A model generated the notes under the pieces. The model saw nothing but the letters and a program-made list of their open reading frames with translations. It had not been told where the DNA came from and did not search any database. Below, one piece after another: positions 9,016-17,444 of a stretch of DNA of 64,000 nt. The DNA comes from Paenibacillus sp. XY044 (GTDB lineage Bacteria > Bacillota > Bacilli > Paenibacillales > Paenibacillaceae): NCBI RefSeq assembly GCF_002257645.1, contig NZ_NQMO01000013.1, forward strand, positions 62,001-126,000, given 5' to 3'. Within the stretch, counting starts at the first letter, position 1; each line of letters starts with the position of its first letter. A program made the position numbers and the translations under genes.

Positions 9016-9216
9016 GCATAGCATAATTGCCTTCAGCATCCAATACATTGTAAAGACTCGGCGCTATCCGGGATTTTGTAAAATTTTTGTTTTTTATTTC
9101 CGTGGAGTTACCTTCGGCGCGGCCCGGTATGGTATGATAGAAAAAGTAGGGAACCTTAAAGATTCAATTCGTCAAAGCATGCATGGACATGTTTTTGAAG
9201 AAGCGAGGTGTCACAA

Positions 9217-9477
9217 ATGGATTCCATGGATAAGACAGTCAAGTTTAACGTGAAGGGTGATGAGAAGGAGGCCTCTGCAAAGGATATCCTTCTGACGGTA
9301 TACGACGCGCTGGTGGAGAAGGACTATAACCCGATTAACCAGATCGTCGGCTACCTGATATCCGGAGACCCCGCTTATATACCACGCCAAAACAACGCGA
9401 GAAGCTTGGTTCGAAAAAAAGAGCGTGATGAGTTAATTGAAGAGCTGGTCCGGTTCTATCTAGCCAATCACCGATAG
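9217..9477 (+). CDS. IreB family regulatory phosphoprotein (DUF965)
   Basis: An 86-residue protein of the IreB/YrzL family with the conserved YNPINQIVGYLISGDPAYI and the basic NNARSLVRKKERDE. In Enterococcus IreB is phosphorylated on N-terminal threonines by the PASTA kinase IreK and affects cephalosporin tolerance; here the sequence has a Thr near residue 7. Start chosen at ATG 9217 with GAGGTG upstream; a GTG three codons earlier overlaps that ribosome site. It precedes ruvX by 9 bases, as in other Bacillales. Confidence 0.9.
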   Translation: MDSMDKTVKFNVKGDEKEASAKDILLTVYDALVEKDYNPINQIVGYLISGDPAYIPRQNNARSLVRKKERDELIEELVRFYLANHR

Positions 9478-9486
9478 GAGAGCTTT

Positions 9487-9903
9487 ATGAGGATTATGGG
9501 ACTCGATTACGGGGACCGCAAAATCGGGGTGGCCGTGAGCGATTTGTTCGGCTGGACCGCCCAGGGACTTGAAGTGGTCGAGCGCCGCCGCGACGGGGCG
9601 GAAATGCAGCGGATCGCGGATCTGGTCCGTGAGCAGGAAGTGGAAGAAATCGTGGTTGGCCTCCCTAAGAATATGAACGGCAGTATTGGTCCGCGCGGCG
9701 AAATCTGCATAGAGTTTGCGGATAAGCTGAAAGACATGCTGAACTTGCCGGTTCACCTGTGGGATGAGCGGCTGACGACGGTATCCGCCGAAAGGACGCT
9801 GCTTGAAGCGGACGTCAGCCGGAAGAAACGCAGGCAGGTCGTGGATAAAATGGCTGCCAGCTTGATTTTGCAAAACTATTTGGACTCTAAGAGTAAAAGG
9901 TGA
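9487..9903 (+). CDS. ruvX: Holliday junction resolvase-like protein RuvX/YqgF
   Basis: A 138-residue RNase H-fold protein with the first acidic motif GLDYGDRKIGVAVSD at the N-terminus, VGLPKNMNGS in the middle, and the late acidic DERLTT. Homologues act in pre-16S rRNA 5'-end processing and have been proposed as Holliday junction resolvases. Full length for the family. Its stop overlaps the region just before the DUF1292 gene, so translation is probably coupled. Confidence 0.94.
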   Translation: MRIMGLDYGDRKIGVAVSDLFGWTAQGLEVVERRRDGAEMQRIADLVREQEVEEIVVGLPKNMNGSIGPRGEICIEFADKLKDMLNLPVHLWDERLTTVSAERTLLEADVSRKKRRQVVDKMAASLILQNYLDSKSKR

Positions 9904-9914
9904 GGGTGATACAA

Positions 9915-10226
9915 ATGGCTAATGACCGTAATCGTATGGAAGAAGAAGAACCGGAAATTATTTATATTCCCGATGACGAAGGCAATGAAGAGGAATTTGA
10001 GGTCATTATGAAATTCGAGGTCGACGGATCGGACTCCAAGTACATGATGGTCGTTCCGCTCGACGCCGAAGATGATGATTCCGATGAAGTCTATGCCTTC
10101 CGTTATGAGGAGGACGGAGATGACCTGAAGCTGTATATGATCGAGGACGACGAAGAATGGGAAATCGTCGAGGAAACGTTCAATACGCTGGTCGCCGAAC
10201 TTGATGGAGGGAATGAACATGAATGA
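9915..10226 (+). CDS. DUF1292 protein (YrzB-like)
   Basis: A 103-residue very acidic protein of the DUF1292/UPF0473 family, with EPEIIYIPDDEGNEEEFEV at the start and YAFRYEEDGDDLKLYMI later. Start ATG 9915 is supported by GAGGGTGAT. It lies in the alaS-ireB-ruvX cluster exactly as yrzB does in B. subtilis. The biochemical role is not known. Confidence 0.9.
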   Translation: MANDRNRMEEEEPEIIYIPDDEGNEEEFEVIMKFEVDGSDSKYMMVVPLDAEDDDSDEVYAFRYEEDGDDLKLYMIEDDEEWEIVEETFNTLVAELDGGNEHE

Positions 10227-10530
10227 TTTCTCTGCAGATCAGGCCGTATGGACTTCCAAGCTGAAGGAAGCCTTTGGTCCAACTGTGGAACTGGAAGATG
10301 AGAACGGAGTTACATCCGTTTATGATCTTGCAGCTGAGTTTGAAATCAACGGTCAGAGCTATGCTGTGCTTCAAAAGCCAGGGGATCAAAGCGGAGAATT
10401 CGATATCCTGAAAGTGGTCTCCTCGCCTGAAGGAACTCTTGGGCTTGTCACCATAGATGACGACGATGAATGGGAAAATATCAGCGAGCTGTACGACGAA
10501 ATGACCTTTCCTGAGGACAGCGAAGATTAA
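10219..10530 (+). CDS. Second DUF1292-like protein
   Basis: A 103-residue acidic protein with the same length and general layout as its upstream neighbour (VYDLAAEFEINGQSYAVLQ, then DDDDEWENISELYDEM). It is probably a diverged tandem paralogue. The start at ATG 10219 is chosen because GGAGGG lies 7 bases upstream, inside the previous gene; the two reading frames overlap by 8 bases, implying translational coupling. Function unknown. Confidence 0.85.
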   Translation: MNDFSADQAVWTSKLKEAFGPTVELEDENGVTSVYDLAAEFEINGQSYAVLQKPGDQSGEFDILKVVSSPEGTLGLVTIDDDDEWENISELYDEMTFPEDSED

Positions 10531-10573
10531 TCGGGCGCATGGTTTGATCAAGTATCAAAATTGATAACTCCGG

Positions 10574-10638
10574 AGTCCCCGCAAAGCCAGCGGAATGCGT
10601 TAAACGGAGCATTGCGCTGCTTTGAGGGGACTTTTTTG
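10574..10638 (+). terminator. Long-stem terminator between the DUF1292 pair and mltG
   Basis: An imperfect stem of about 25 bp: AGTCCCC (10574-10580) pairs with GGGGACT (10626-10632), CAAAGC with GCTTTG, and AATGC with GCATT. TTTTTT follows directly. It shows that the open frame extending 5' of mltG is not coding there and separates mltG from the upstream operon. Confidence 0.85.
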
Positions 10639-10659
10639 GTTATGGAGGGTTGGATCGGT

Positions 10660-11709
10660 TTGAAAGCTGCCAAAACGGCTCTGGTTGTGCTGGTGATCGT
10701 TCTTGTGATCATTGCCGGCGGGGCCTATTACGTCTGGAACGGCATGCAGCCGGTGAAGGCTTCGCAGAATGCCGTCAAGTTTACCATTGAGCAAGGGATG
10801 GGAACCTCGCGAATTGCCGGAGTTCTCGAACAAAGTGGACTGATTAAAAACGATATGTTCTTTAAAATCTACTTGAAATGGAAAAACCAAGGCTCCCGCT
10901 TTCAGGCGGGGACCTATGAAGCCAAGCCGGGGGTAACTTACGACCAACTGATCGCCAAGCTGAACAGCGGTGACGTGGTGAAGGCGGAAATGATCCGCAT
11001 TACGATTCCGGAAGGCTATACGCTGGAGCAGATCGGGAAGACGGTGGGAGACGCAAGCCAGAGCGATCCGGCCGCGTTCGTGAAGCTGGCGGATACCGGA
11101 GCCCAGTCGGACGTGCCGGCCTTTAAGGAAATTCCCGCGAGCACTTCGTTAAAGCATAAGGCGGAGGGGTACTTATTCCCGGATACTTACGAATTCAAAA
11201 AAGGGACCGGGCAAGAAGAGATTTTGACCCGAATGCTGGAGCAAATGCAGAGCAGACTGGACCAGATCCCCAATCTGGAGCAGAAGCTGAAGGCTCAAGG
11301 CCTTACCCTTCACGAGATGCTTACGGTTGCTTCGCTCGTTGAACGGGAGGTTGTGGTTGACAAGGAGCGTCCGCTGGTTGCGGGCGTCATCTACAACCGG
11401 CTGCACAAGGAGATGAAGCTGGAAATCGACGCAACGGTGCAGTACGCTTTAAAGGAGCCGAAGGAACGGCTGCTGTATAAGGACTTGAAGGTGGATAGTC
11501 CCTATAATACGTATTTGCACCCGGGGCTGCCGCCAGGGCCGATTTGCAGTCCGAGCATGGCTTCGATCGAAGCCGCATTATCGCCGGAAGCTTCCGATTA
11601 TTTGTATTACGTGACCAAGAAAGACGGCTCGCATGAGCATTTATTTGCGAAGACGTATCAGGAGCATTTGAACAACATCAAGAAAAGCAACAGCAATGCG
11701 AAGCAGTAG
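10660..11709 (+). CDS. mltG: Endolytic murein transglycosylase MltG (YceG-like)
   Basis: Cleaves nascent glycan strands and releases them from the membrane. The 349-residue protein has one N-terminal membrane anchor (about residues 5-28), a LysM-like region, and the YceG catalytic domain with the conserved ASLVEREV (catalytic Glu) and SPYNTYLHPGLPPGPICSPS. Start is the TTG at 10660 with GGAGGG 9 bases upstream; an ATG at 10642 is possible but has a poorer site. The same gene (yrrL) ends this cluster in B. subtilis. Confidence 0.94.
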   Translation: MKAAKTALVVLVIVLVIIAGGAYYVWNGMQPVKASQNAVKFTIEQGMGTSRIAGVLEQSGLIKNDMFFKIYLKWKNQGSRFQAGTYEAKPGVTYDQLIAKLNSGDVVKAEMIRITIPEGYTLEQIGKTVGDASQSDPAAFVKLADTGAQSDVPAFKEIPASTSLKHKAEGYLFPDTYEFKKGTGQEEILTRMLEQMQSRLDQIPNLEQKLKAQGLTLHEMLTVASLVEREVVVDKERPLVAGVIYNRLHKEMKLEIDATVQYALKEPKERLLYKDLKVDSPYNTYLHPGLPPGPICSPSMASIEAALSPEASDYLYYVTKKDGSHEHLFAKTYQEHLNNIKKSNSNAKQ

Positions 11710-11753
11710 CTGCGGGGGAAGTATCGCTTAATCCCTTGTAGGCTGCGTGCAGC

Positions 11754-11809
11754 AAAGCACCCCAGACAATGCCGGAGACAAGTTCTGCCGCCGGGTCCGG
11801 GGTGCTTTT
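11754..11809 (+). terminator. Terminator after mltG
   Basis: Stem AAAGCACCCC / GGGGTGCTTT around a 30-nt loop, followed by T residues, 45 bases past the mltG stop. Confidence 0.8.
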
Positions 11810-11877
11810 CTGTAAAGTGGGTTCACGCGGAAAACATTCAAAAAGTGAAATTCGTTTAGGGAAAGGGAGGCACCGAT

Positions 11878-12480
11878 ATGTCTAAACAAGTTATACCTTG
11901 GTCAAGCGGCCGTTGGTCGACAGAACCTGCTGCTTGTGAAGAAAAGGAAGGGGAAATGGTCGTTGAAGCGTGCCAGGGAAGTGATTATTGGCAAACGACC
12001 ATGTATGGATTCGAGCGGGACAACGGCCACTCGCTTCTGTTGCCCTGGGAGGGCGAAGAGGCCGTAGAAGTGGCCTTTCGTTTGACCGCTTTCGATCATC
12101 TGTACGATCAGGCGGGGCTGATGTTGTGGAGCCATGGACGGCAGTGGATCAAAGCCGGAATCGAGATGAACGACGGGGTCCCTCATCTCGGGGCCGTTGT
12201 GACCCATGGCTATTCGGATTGGTCGCTCGCTCCCGTCCCCGAGTGGATGGAGAGGATCGTGACGATCCGGGCTTCCCGCCTGAAGGATGCGGTCATCATC
12301 AGAGCCCGAACGGAAGGTGAGGCTTGGAGAACCGTCCGCGTATGCCGGCTCACTCCGGATGAATGGCATGCGGGACCCTATTTGTGCGCTCCGACGAGTG
12401 GGGGGCTAAAGGTAGCTTTTACCCGATGGGCAAGGGTCCAACCGGATGCAGATGTGCATGAGCAGCCCCCGCTGTCGTAA
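11878..12480 (+). CDS. DUF1349 domain protein
   Basis: A 200-residue soluble protein of the DUF1349 family, which adopts a concanavalin-like beta-sandwich and is often linked to carbohydrate handling. Family-like features are FDHLYDQAGLMLW around residue 75 and the aromatic-rich GPYLCAPTSGG near the end. No signal peptide. It has its own ribosome site (AAAGGGAGG) and is bounded by terminators on both sides, so it is probably monocistronic. The ligand is unknown. Confidence 0.75.
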   Translation: MSKQVIPWSSGRWSTEPAACEEKEGEMVVEACQGSDYWQTTMYGFERDNGHSLLLPWEGEEAVEVAFRLTAFDHLYDQAGLMLWSHGRQWIKAGIEMNDGVPHLGAVVTHGYSDWSLAPVPEWMERIVTIRASRLKDAVIIRARTEGEAWRTVRVCRLTPDEWHAGPYLCAPTSGGLKVAFTRWARVQPDADVHEQPPLS

Positions 12481-12542
12481 TCACTAGGCTTGCGTGGCGG
12501 CAGAGCTTGCTCCTTCGACGGAATGAGCAGGCTTCATTGATG

Positions 12543-12595
12543 AAAAAAAAGGCTGTTGACTCTTGTCCGAACGACAGAGTCAGCAGCCTTTTTTA
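12543..12595. terminator. Bidirectional terminator
   Basis: A strong stem, GGCTGTTGACTCT / AGAGTCAGCAGCC, flanked by eight A on the left and six T on the right. It can end both the rightward DUF1349 transcript and the leftward four-gene operon. Confidence 0.9.
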
Positions 12596-12629
12596 GAGGA
12601 TAGAATTTATCCATTTTCAGTTGCCATCG

Positions 12630-13355
12630 TTACCTCTGCAGATCCAGGGGGACCGGAGAGCGTCGTCCGATGGACAGCGAATCCCGGATTGGGTCTATAT
12701 CGAGGTAGCTGGTGATGACATGGTCCGCTAGGGACAAATCCTGCCGGCCGGATCCGGGGTTAAGGTAACCGATGCATCGCATGCCTGCACTTTTCGCAGC
12801 CTTGACACCATTGCGCGAATCCTCGATCACCAGGCACGATGAGGGCTCGGCTCCCAGCAGCTTGGCGGCATGAAGAAAAATATCGGGCGCCGGCTTGCCG
12901 GATTCCACTTCTTCCCCGGAAAGCCGCACGGTGAAATACGTTCCCAGTCCGGTACGCTCCATGATGATCCGGATCAGGGACGGAGGTGAGGAGGAAGCTA
13001 CCGCAAGCGGCACCTGGCGGCTGTGCAGCCAATTCAGCCACGGTATCACGTGTGGAATCGGCTGCAGTTCGGGATGCGCTGCCATGATGTCCAGCACGTT
13101 GTTCTGATGATAGATGAGCACTTCTTCCAGGGGGAAGGAAAGCTTATGCTTCCCCAGCACCTGCCTCCACATGGACTTCAGCGTGACCCCTACGTAGCCG
13201 TGATGCTCCTCTTCCGTCACAGGAGCGCCGAAATGGGCGAAAGAGCTCCGCTCAATCTCAAAATATATCGGTTCGCTGTTCACAAGCACGCCGTCCATGT
13301 CGAAAATGACGGCTTCTACCGGCATCTCCTGCCAATCCTGCTTTTGCAAAGTCAT
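12630..13355 (-). CDS. HAD-superfamily phosphatase (beta-phosphoglucomutase-like)
   Basis: A 241-residue HAD subfamily IA enzyme with the motifs FDMDGVL (nucleophile and acid Asp pair), VASSS, GKPAPDIF and VIEDSRNG, and a helical cap between motifs 1 and 2. Such enzymes dephosphorylate small sugar phosphates or act as phosphoglucomutases. It is the last gene of the leftward operon with MFS permease, aminotransferase and zinc dehydrogenase, so an amino-sugar phosphate substrate is inferred. Ribosome site AAGGAG. Its own substrate cannot be read from the sequence. Confidence 0.88.
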   Translation of the reverse strand: MTLQKQDWQEMPVEAVIFDMDGVLVNSEPIYFEIERSSFAHFGAPVTEEEHHGYVGVTLKSMWRQVLGKHKLSFPLEEVLIYHQNNVLDIMAAHPELQPIPHVIPWLNWLHSRQVPLAVASSSPPSLIRIIMERTGLGTYFTVRLSGEEVESGKPAPDIFLHAAKLLGAEPSSCLVIEDSRNGVKAAKSAGMRCIGYLNPGSGRQDLSLADHVITSYLDIDPIRDSLSIGRRSPVPLDLQR

Positions 13356-13400
13356 AGGCTAACGCTCCTTTGTTCGTTATTGCTTTCGGACCAACATCGC

Positions 13401-14438
13401 TCAGACCGACTGCAGAATGACCTTGATCGCCTGGGAAGAAGGGGACAGCGAACGACCGTCCAGATCGCAGCCCAGGGCTTGAAAGGCTTCCCGGTATTGG
13501 GCCAATGGATAGCTGTGGGTTATGATATTTTTCGCGGGAATAATTTCGCGTTCGATCATGTAATGAGCGGTGGAAAAGGTGCCCAGGGAGTCGATCGAGC
13601 CGATGATTTTGAGGCTGCGGTCGACGACCTCTTTCGGATTAAAGGAGCTGAGGCCGTCTCTCAGGCCGACAAGCATAAGATAACCGCCGTTCGCCAGGCT
13701 CGGCAGCACCTGCGTTCCGACCACACCGGTCGTATCGACGATGAGATCCACCTGCCGGCCACCAGGAGAAGTTTCCTCCACGGCCGTTTCGAACGAATCG
13801 TAAGTTCTCCAGCGTTCCGGTGCGATCGTCTGGGCTATGGCCAGCCTTTCCTTGGAGATGTCTACGATGCTTCCCGTTACGCCTTTGGATGCCAGTGCAT
13901 AGCTGTACAGAATGCCGATGGGTCCGGCCCCGAGGACGACCGTGCGGAAATTCGGAAGGAGACGGATTTGGTTGATCCCTGTCAGAATGCAGCTCAGCGG
14001 TTCCGTCAGGGTGGCCTCTTCGTAGCTGACATGATCTTTTAATGGATATAAGAAGCGGTCTTCGGTTACGTAATAATCGGTAAAGGTTCCGTCGGCGCTG
14101 ACTCCGGTCTCCGTCACGGATTTATGAATGCAATGATTCTGTCTGCCGGTTCGGCACATCTCGCAATGCCCGCAGTAATAAGTCGGGTCGATCACGACAC
14201 GGTCGCCTGGCTTCAGCGTGGTGACCCCCCTGCCGACGCTGACCACATCTCCTGCCGATTCGTGGCCCAGGATGACGGAAGGTACCGCATGATATTTGCC
14301 GCTTACAATGCCCAGGTCGGTTCCGCACACTCCGGTGGCTCGAATGCGAACGAGAACCTGATGATCCTGCGTAATGAACGGCTCCGGCCGTTCTTCAAGC
14401 GTTACGTCCCATGCCGATTTGTATACCAATGCCTGCAT
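13401..14438 (-). CDS. Zinc-dependent alcohol (polyol) dehydrogenase
   Basis: Medium-chain dehydrogenase of 345 residues. Catalytic zinc ligands: Cys38 in GVCGTD and His59-Glu60 in GHES. Structural zinc cysteines: 89, 92, 95 and 103. NAD(P)-binding loop VLGAGPIG. Its nearest general relatives are sorbitol and threonine dehydrogenases (GutB/Tdh-like). The ATG at 14438 has AAGGAGG upstream; a GTG one codon earlier is possible. It lies between the aminotransferase and the HAD phosphatase with gaps of about 40 bases. A GutB1-like role in oxidising an amino-polyol is inferred from context. Confidence 0.9.
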   Translation of the reverse strand: MQALVYKSAWDVTLEERPEPFITQDHQVLVRIRATGVCGTDLGIVSGKYHAVPSVILGHESAGDVVSVGRGVTTLKPGDRVVIDPTYYCGHCEMCRTGRQNHCIHKSVTETGVSADGTFTDYYVTEDRFLYPLKDHVSYEEATLTEPLSCILTGINQIRLLPNFRTVVLGAGPIGILYSYALASKGVTGSIVDISKERLAIAQTIAPERWRTYDSFETAVEETSPGGRQVDLIVDTTGVVGTQVLPSLANGGYLMLVGLRDGLSSFNPKEVVDRSLKIIGSIDSLGTFSTAHYMIEREIIPAKNIITHSYPLAQYREAFQALGCDLDGRSLSPSSQAIKVILQSV

Positions 14439-14480
14439 CACAGATTTCCTCCTTGAATATGGATATTGACCTTGCGAACA

Positions 14481-15719
14481 TTAGCGGACGCTGGCCAGAA
14501 CCGCTTCCAGTCTTTCCACGATCGTTACGATCTCGTCCGTCGTTACGGTCAGGGACGGTCTGACTTTGACCACGTTTCCGAAACCGTACCGGGATCCGCG
14601 AAGGATCAGTCGCTGATCGGCAAAGGCACGCTCGATCACAGCGTTCGTCTTGCCGACATCCGGGGCCCCATCGTCGTCCACGATCTCCAGTCCCCACATC
14701 AGGCCGACGCCGCGTGCTTCACCGATACAGGCATATTTGGTTTCAAGCTCATGCAGCAGATCACCTAGAATTTCGCCTTTCAGTTTGACTTCATCCAAAA
14801 AGCCCGGCTCGGATACGACCTCCAAGGTCGATTTGGCCGCCGTGACGGATATCAGGTTGCTCCCCGAGGTAAAGGAGTGCTCATGCTTATCCAGCACGTC
14901 CAGGCGGGATTGCATCAGCACGGCCGCCACCGGGACTCCGATGCCGCCCAGACCCTTGGCCAGGGTGATCATGTCCGGCTGAATGTCAAACCGTTCGCTG
15001 GCGAACATGTAGCCGGTACGGCCGATTCCGGTCTGAACTTCGTCGGCGATCAGAAGAAGCCCATGTTCGTCGCACAACTTGCGCAGCAGTTTAAAATATC
15101 CTTCGGGCGGAACGATATTTCCTCCGTTGCCGAGGATCGGTTCGATAATGATGCAGGCGACCGATCCGGAGCTTGCGTATTCGAGATGATCATGGATCGA
15201 TTCGATACATTGGAAGCCGCAGTTCGGACGGGAGGCGTTAAACGGGCAGCGGAAACAGTATGGAGCGGGGACGTGCACACTGTTTGCAATGGTCGAGTTG
15301 GGGAAGTGTTTTCGCCGGAATGCGTTGCCGGAGATGGCGGTAGCAAACTGGGTTTGACCATGATGGGACAAAAACAGGCTGATGATGTCGGTGGCCTGCG
15401 TAAACTTTTGTGCGATTTTGGTCGCGCATTCGTTAGCCGTGGAGCCGGTAATATCCCTCATCCAACCGGTATCGATCTCATTTGGGGCGTGCTCGGTCAA
15501 TTGGTCGAGAACCTCGTTCACATACGGTTCGGTAAAGGTGGAAGACATGTGAGTCAGGCGTCCCACCTGTTCCTGAACCTTTTCGACGACATGCGGATGG
15601 TTGTAGCCGAGTGAAAGATTGAACGTTCCGGAAACGCCATCCAAATACTCCGTGCCTGCATCATCGACTAACGTTATCCCTTGTCCATACTTGAAACGGT
15701 TTGTGGTTAAGGTTTGCAT
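14481..15719 (-). CDS. Class III PLP-dependent aminotransferase
   Basis: A 412-residue fold-type I aminotransferase. PLP is expected on Lys255 (LAKGLGG), with Asp226 in ADEVQTGIGRTG contacting the pyridine nitrogen. Four cysteines, 155, 158, 167 and 171, form a CxxC-x8-CxxxC pattern. The start at 15719 is set by GGAGGG. Class III enzymes act on omega-amino groups, ornithine, or sugars; in a cluster with a polyol dehydrogenase and a phosphatase it resembles GabT1 of azasugar clusters, which aminates fructose 6-phosphate. The substrate is inferred, not shown. Confidence 0.92.
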   Translation of the reverse strand: MQTLTTNRFKYGQGITLVDDAGTEYLDGVSGTFNLSLGYNHPHVVEKVQEQVGRLTHMSSTFTEPYVNEVLDQLTEHAPNEIDTGWMRDITGSTANECATKIAQKFTQATDIISLFLSHHGQTQFATAISGNAFRRKHFPNSTIANSVHVPAPYCFRCPFNASRPNCGFQCIESIHDHLEYASSGSVACIIIEPILGNGGNIVPPEGYFKLLRKLCDEHGLLLIADEVQTGIGRTGYMFASERFDIQPDMITLAKGLGGIGVPVAAVLMQSRLDVLDKHEHSFTSGSNLISVTAAKSTLEVVSEPGFLDEVKLKGEILGDLLHELETKYACIGEARGVGLMWGLEIVDDDGAPDVGKTNAVIERAFADQRLILRGSRYGFGNVVKVRPSLTVTTDEIVTIVERLEAVLASVR

Positions 15720-15819
15720 CCGTCTTCCCTCCAAAAGTTAGTTTTGAGATCGATAATTCCTTGTTAGACGAAATATTAATTTCTGTGCGGAACCTCAATA
15801 CACCCCGAAAGGGGATCCA

Positions 15820-17019
15820 TCATCCCTCGTTCCCGTGCCCGAGCAGGCTGCCTCCCAGCTTACGTTCCCTCGACTGCTGCTGTCTGGTGAGGATGAGGGA
15901 AACCAGCAAGATCAGGCTGAAACCGGCGAGCATCCAGACGGCCATTCCTGCCGACCATTGATCCATGGACCAGCCGATCAGATACTGCAGCACGGCGCCG
16001 CCGATACCGCCGGATGCGATCAGGATGCTGGTGGTTGTCTCCGTCATCCCCGGAATAAGCACATTGGCGTATACCAGGGCGATGGAAAACAGCCCGGACA
16101 TAGAGACTCCGACCCCAAGGATAAGCAGGTAGGCGGTCCATTCGTTCGCCCATAGAGCGAAAGCGACCGTAAAGGCCAGAGTAGCCGCCGTGCTCCAGAC
16201 TAAAAACGGAATATACCTTACCGATTCCGCGATCCTTCCCACGAACAGCCGCCCGATGACCATGGCAATCCACAGGATGGTGACGCCCAGGGAAGCGAGT
16301 GAATCTTTCACGTGCACCTTCTCGATCAGAATGGAGGGCAGAAAGTTCATCAGCCCCAGCTCAAGTCCCATATATACAAAGAAAAAGACGATGAATACGG
16401 CCAGCAGCCCAACGTATCTTCCACGGTAACGGCTTTTTTCCGAAGAACCTGCGGATACTGCCTTGTCCAGCCGCTTGGAGCTCTCCTCCGGCATGGCCAG
16501 CCACAGGATCAGCAGCGTCAGCGATACCAGGGCTACTGTAAAAAAGGTGAGGGGCCAGGCGTCCATCATAAGGAACAGGCTGACCGCCGCAGGAATGAGG
16601 AGCGCGCCGAGACCGAAGTAGACGTCGAGCTTGGTCATGGCGACCGCTTTCTGCTCTTCGGCAAATTCAATCGTAAACGCTCCGATTGAGGACTCGATGA
16701 TGCCGGAACCGAAACCGACGAGCAGGGTCATCAGAATGATCCAGGTCCAGGGCGGAAGGTTTCCCATCGTGATGCAGGCTGCAGTGACGCAGGCCAAGGA
16801 AACAGCGAGCATCCGCTTTCGGCCGAGCATGGCCGACATGAACGGCGAAGCCGTAACCCCGGCGAGAAAACCGAGAAACTGCAGGAAGAGCAGCGTCCCG
16901 CCGTCACCGTAATCCTTATGGTAATGAGCCAGAAGGACGGGCAGCATGGAGCCGAGCACTACGCTGGTGATTCCGATCAGCAGGTAAAGTCCGCAGCTTA
17001 AGGCAAACAACCTCCGCAA
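15820..17019 (-). CDS. MFS transporter
   Basis: A 399-residue major facilitator protein with 12 predicted membrane segments and the loop 2-3 motif MLGRKRM. The start is placed at the TTG at 17019, preceded by AAAGGAG; a TTG at 17058 lacks a ribosome site. It is the first gene of the leftward operon, about 100 bases ahead of the aminotransferase with a small CCCC/GGGG hairpin in the gap. Either product export or precursor import would fit. Confidence 0.9.
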   Translation of the reverse strand: MRRLFALSCGLYLLIGITSVVLGSMLPVLLAHYHKDYGDGGTLLFLQFLGFLAGVTASPFMSAMLGRKRMLAVSLACVTAACITMGNLPPWTWIILMTLLVGFGSGIIESSIGAFTIEFAEEQKAVAMTKLDVYFGLGALLIPAAVSLFLMMDAWPLTFFTVALVSLTLLILWLAMPEESSKRLDKAVSAGSSEKSRYRGRYVGLLAVFIVFFFVYMGLELGLMNFLPSILIEKVHVKDSLASLGVTILWIAMVIGRLFVGRIAESVRYIPFLVWSTAATLAFTVAFALWANEWTAYLLILGVGVSMSGLFSIALVYANVLIPGMTETTTSILIASGGIGGAVLQYLIGWSMDQWSAGMAVWMLAGFSLILLVSLILTRQQQSRERKLGGSLLGHGNEG

Positions 17020-17444
17020 AAATCCACGCTCCTTTATCGCTTTCTTGGAGATCTCCAAATCTATCAGCTGATGTAATACAATTTATACCATATTATCCAA
17101 CGAATAAATATATTATTTTGTAAAAATATAATCCAATTGTAAAAAATATGTAATTAGGAGGAGAACAATGCTCCAGATGGTGCCATGCTCATATGAACGG
17201 GAAAACGATGCCGGCTGTTTTTTCGTCAAAAAATAAGGTCTTCCGCCTCTGGCAGCCTCCGTTCCACGATCTTTGATCGTCATTTCCATGCATAGTTCAA
17301 TGGGATTATGAAGTTTAGGAAAAAAGTTATAAAAAAATTGCCCAAAAAGCAAAGGTTCGAGGTGGAAAATGTCGAAGAATAAAGTAGGCATTCGTTTTTT
17401 AAACTTACATACGACGTAATGCAAGAAATTGAAAACGGCGGTGA
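17020..17444. other. AT-rich divergent spacer between the accessory operon and the chemoreceptor
   Basis: Strongly AT-rich between 17070 and 17160, unlike the surrounding sequence, and holding the promoters of both directions. A perfect TATAAT is at 17127-17132 on the plus strand. On the minus strand TTGGAT and TATTAC near 17100-17073 are a possible promoter for the MFS gene. Apart from the 22-codon frame listed next, no coding sequence is supported. Confidence 0.5.
17168..17236 (+). CDS. Candidate 22-residue peptide
   Basis: ATG at 17168 to TAA at 17236, reading MLQMVPCSYERENDAGCFF then VKK. It has a near-perfect ribosome site (TTAGGAGGAG) 5-8 bases upstream and a TATAAT box about 36 bases upstream of the start. 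The peptide has two cysteines and no membrane segment. It could be a leader peptide or a small secreted or signalling peptide, or chance. No family recognised. Confidence 0.3.
   Translation: MLQMVPCSYERENDAGCFFVKK

Noticed and set aside
9100..9138. Promoter before ireB with TATGAT at 9133
   Set aside because: The -10 is plausible but no -35 box lies at a suitable distance.
13023..14042. 339-codon frame opposite the HAD phosphatase and dehydrogenase genes
   Set aside because: It spans two well supported minus-strand genes and has no protein-family character.
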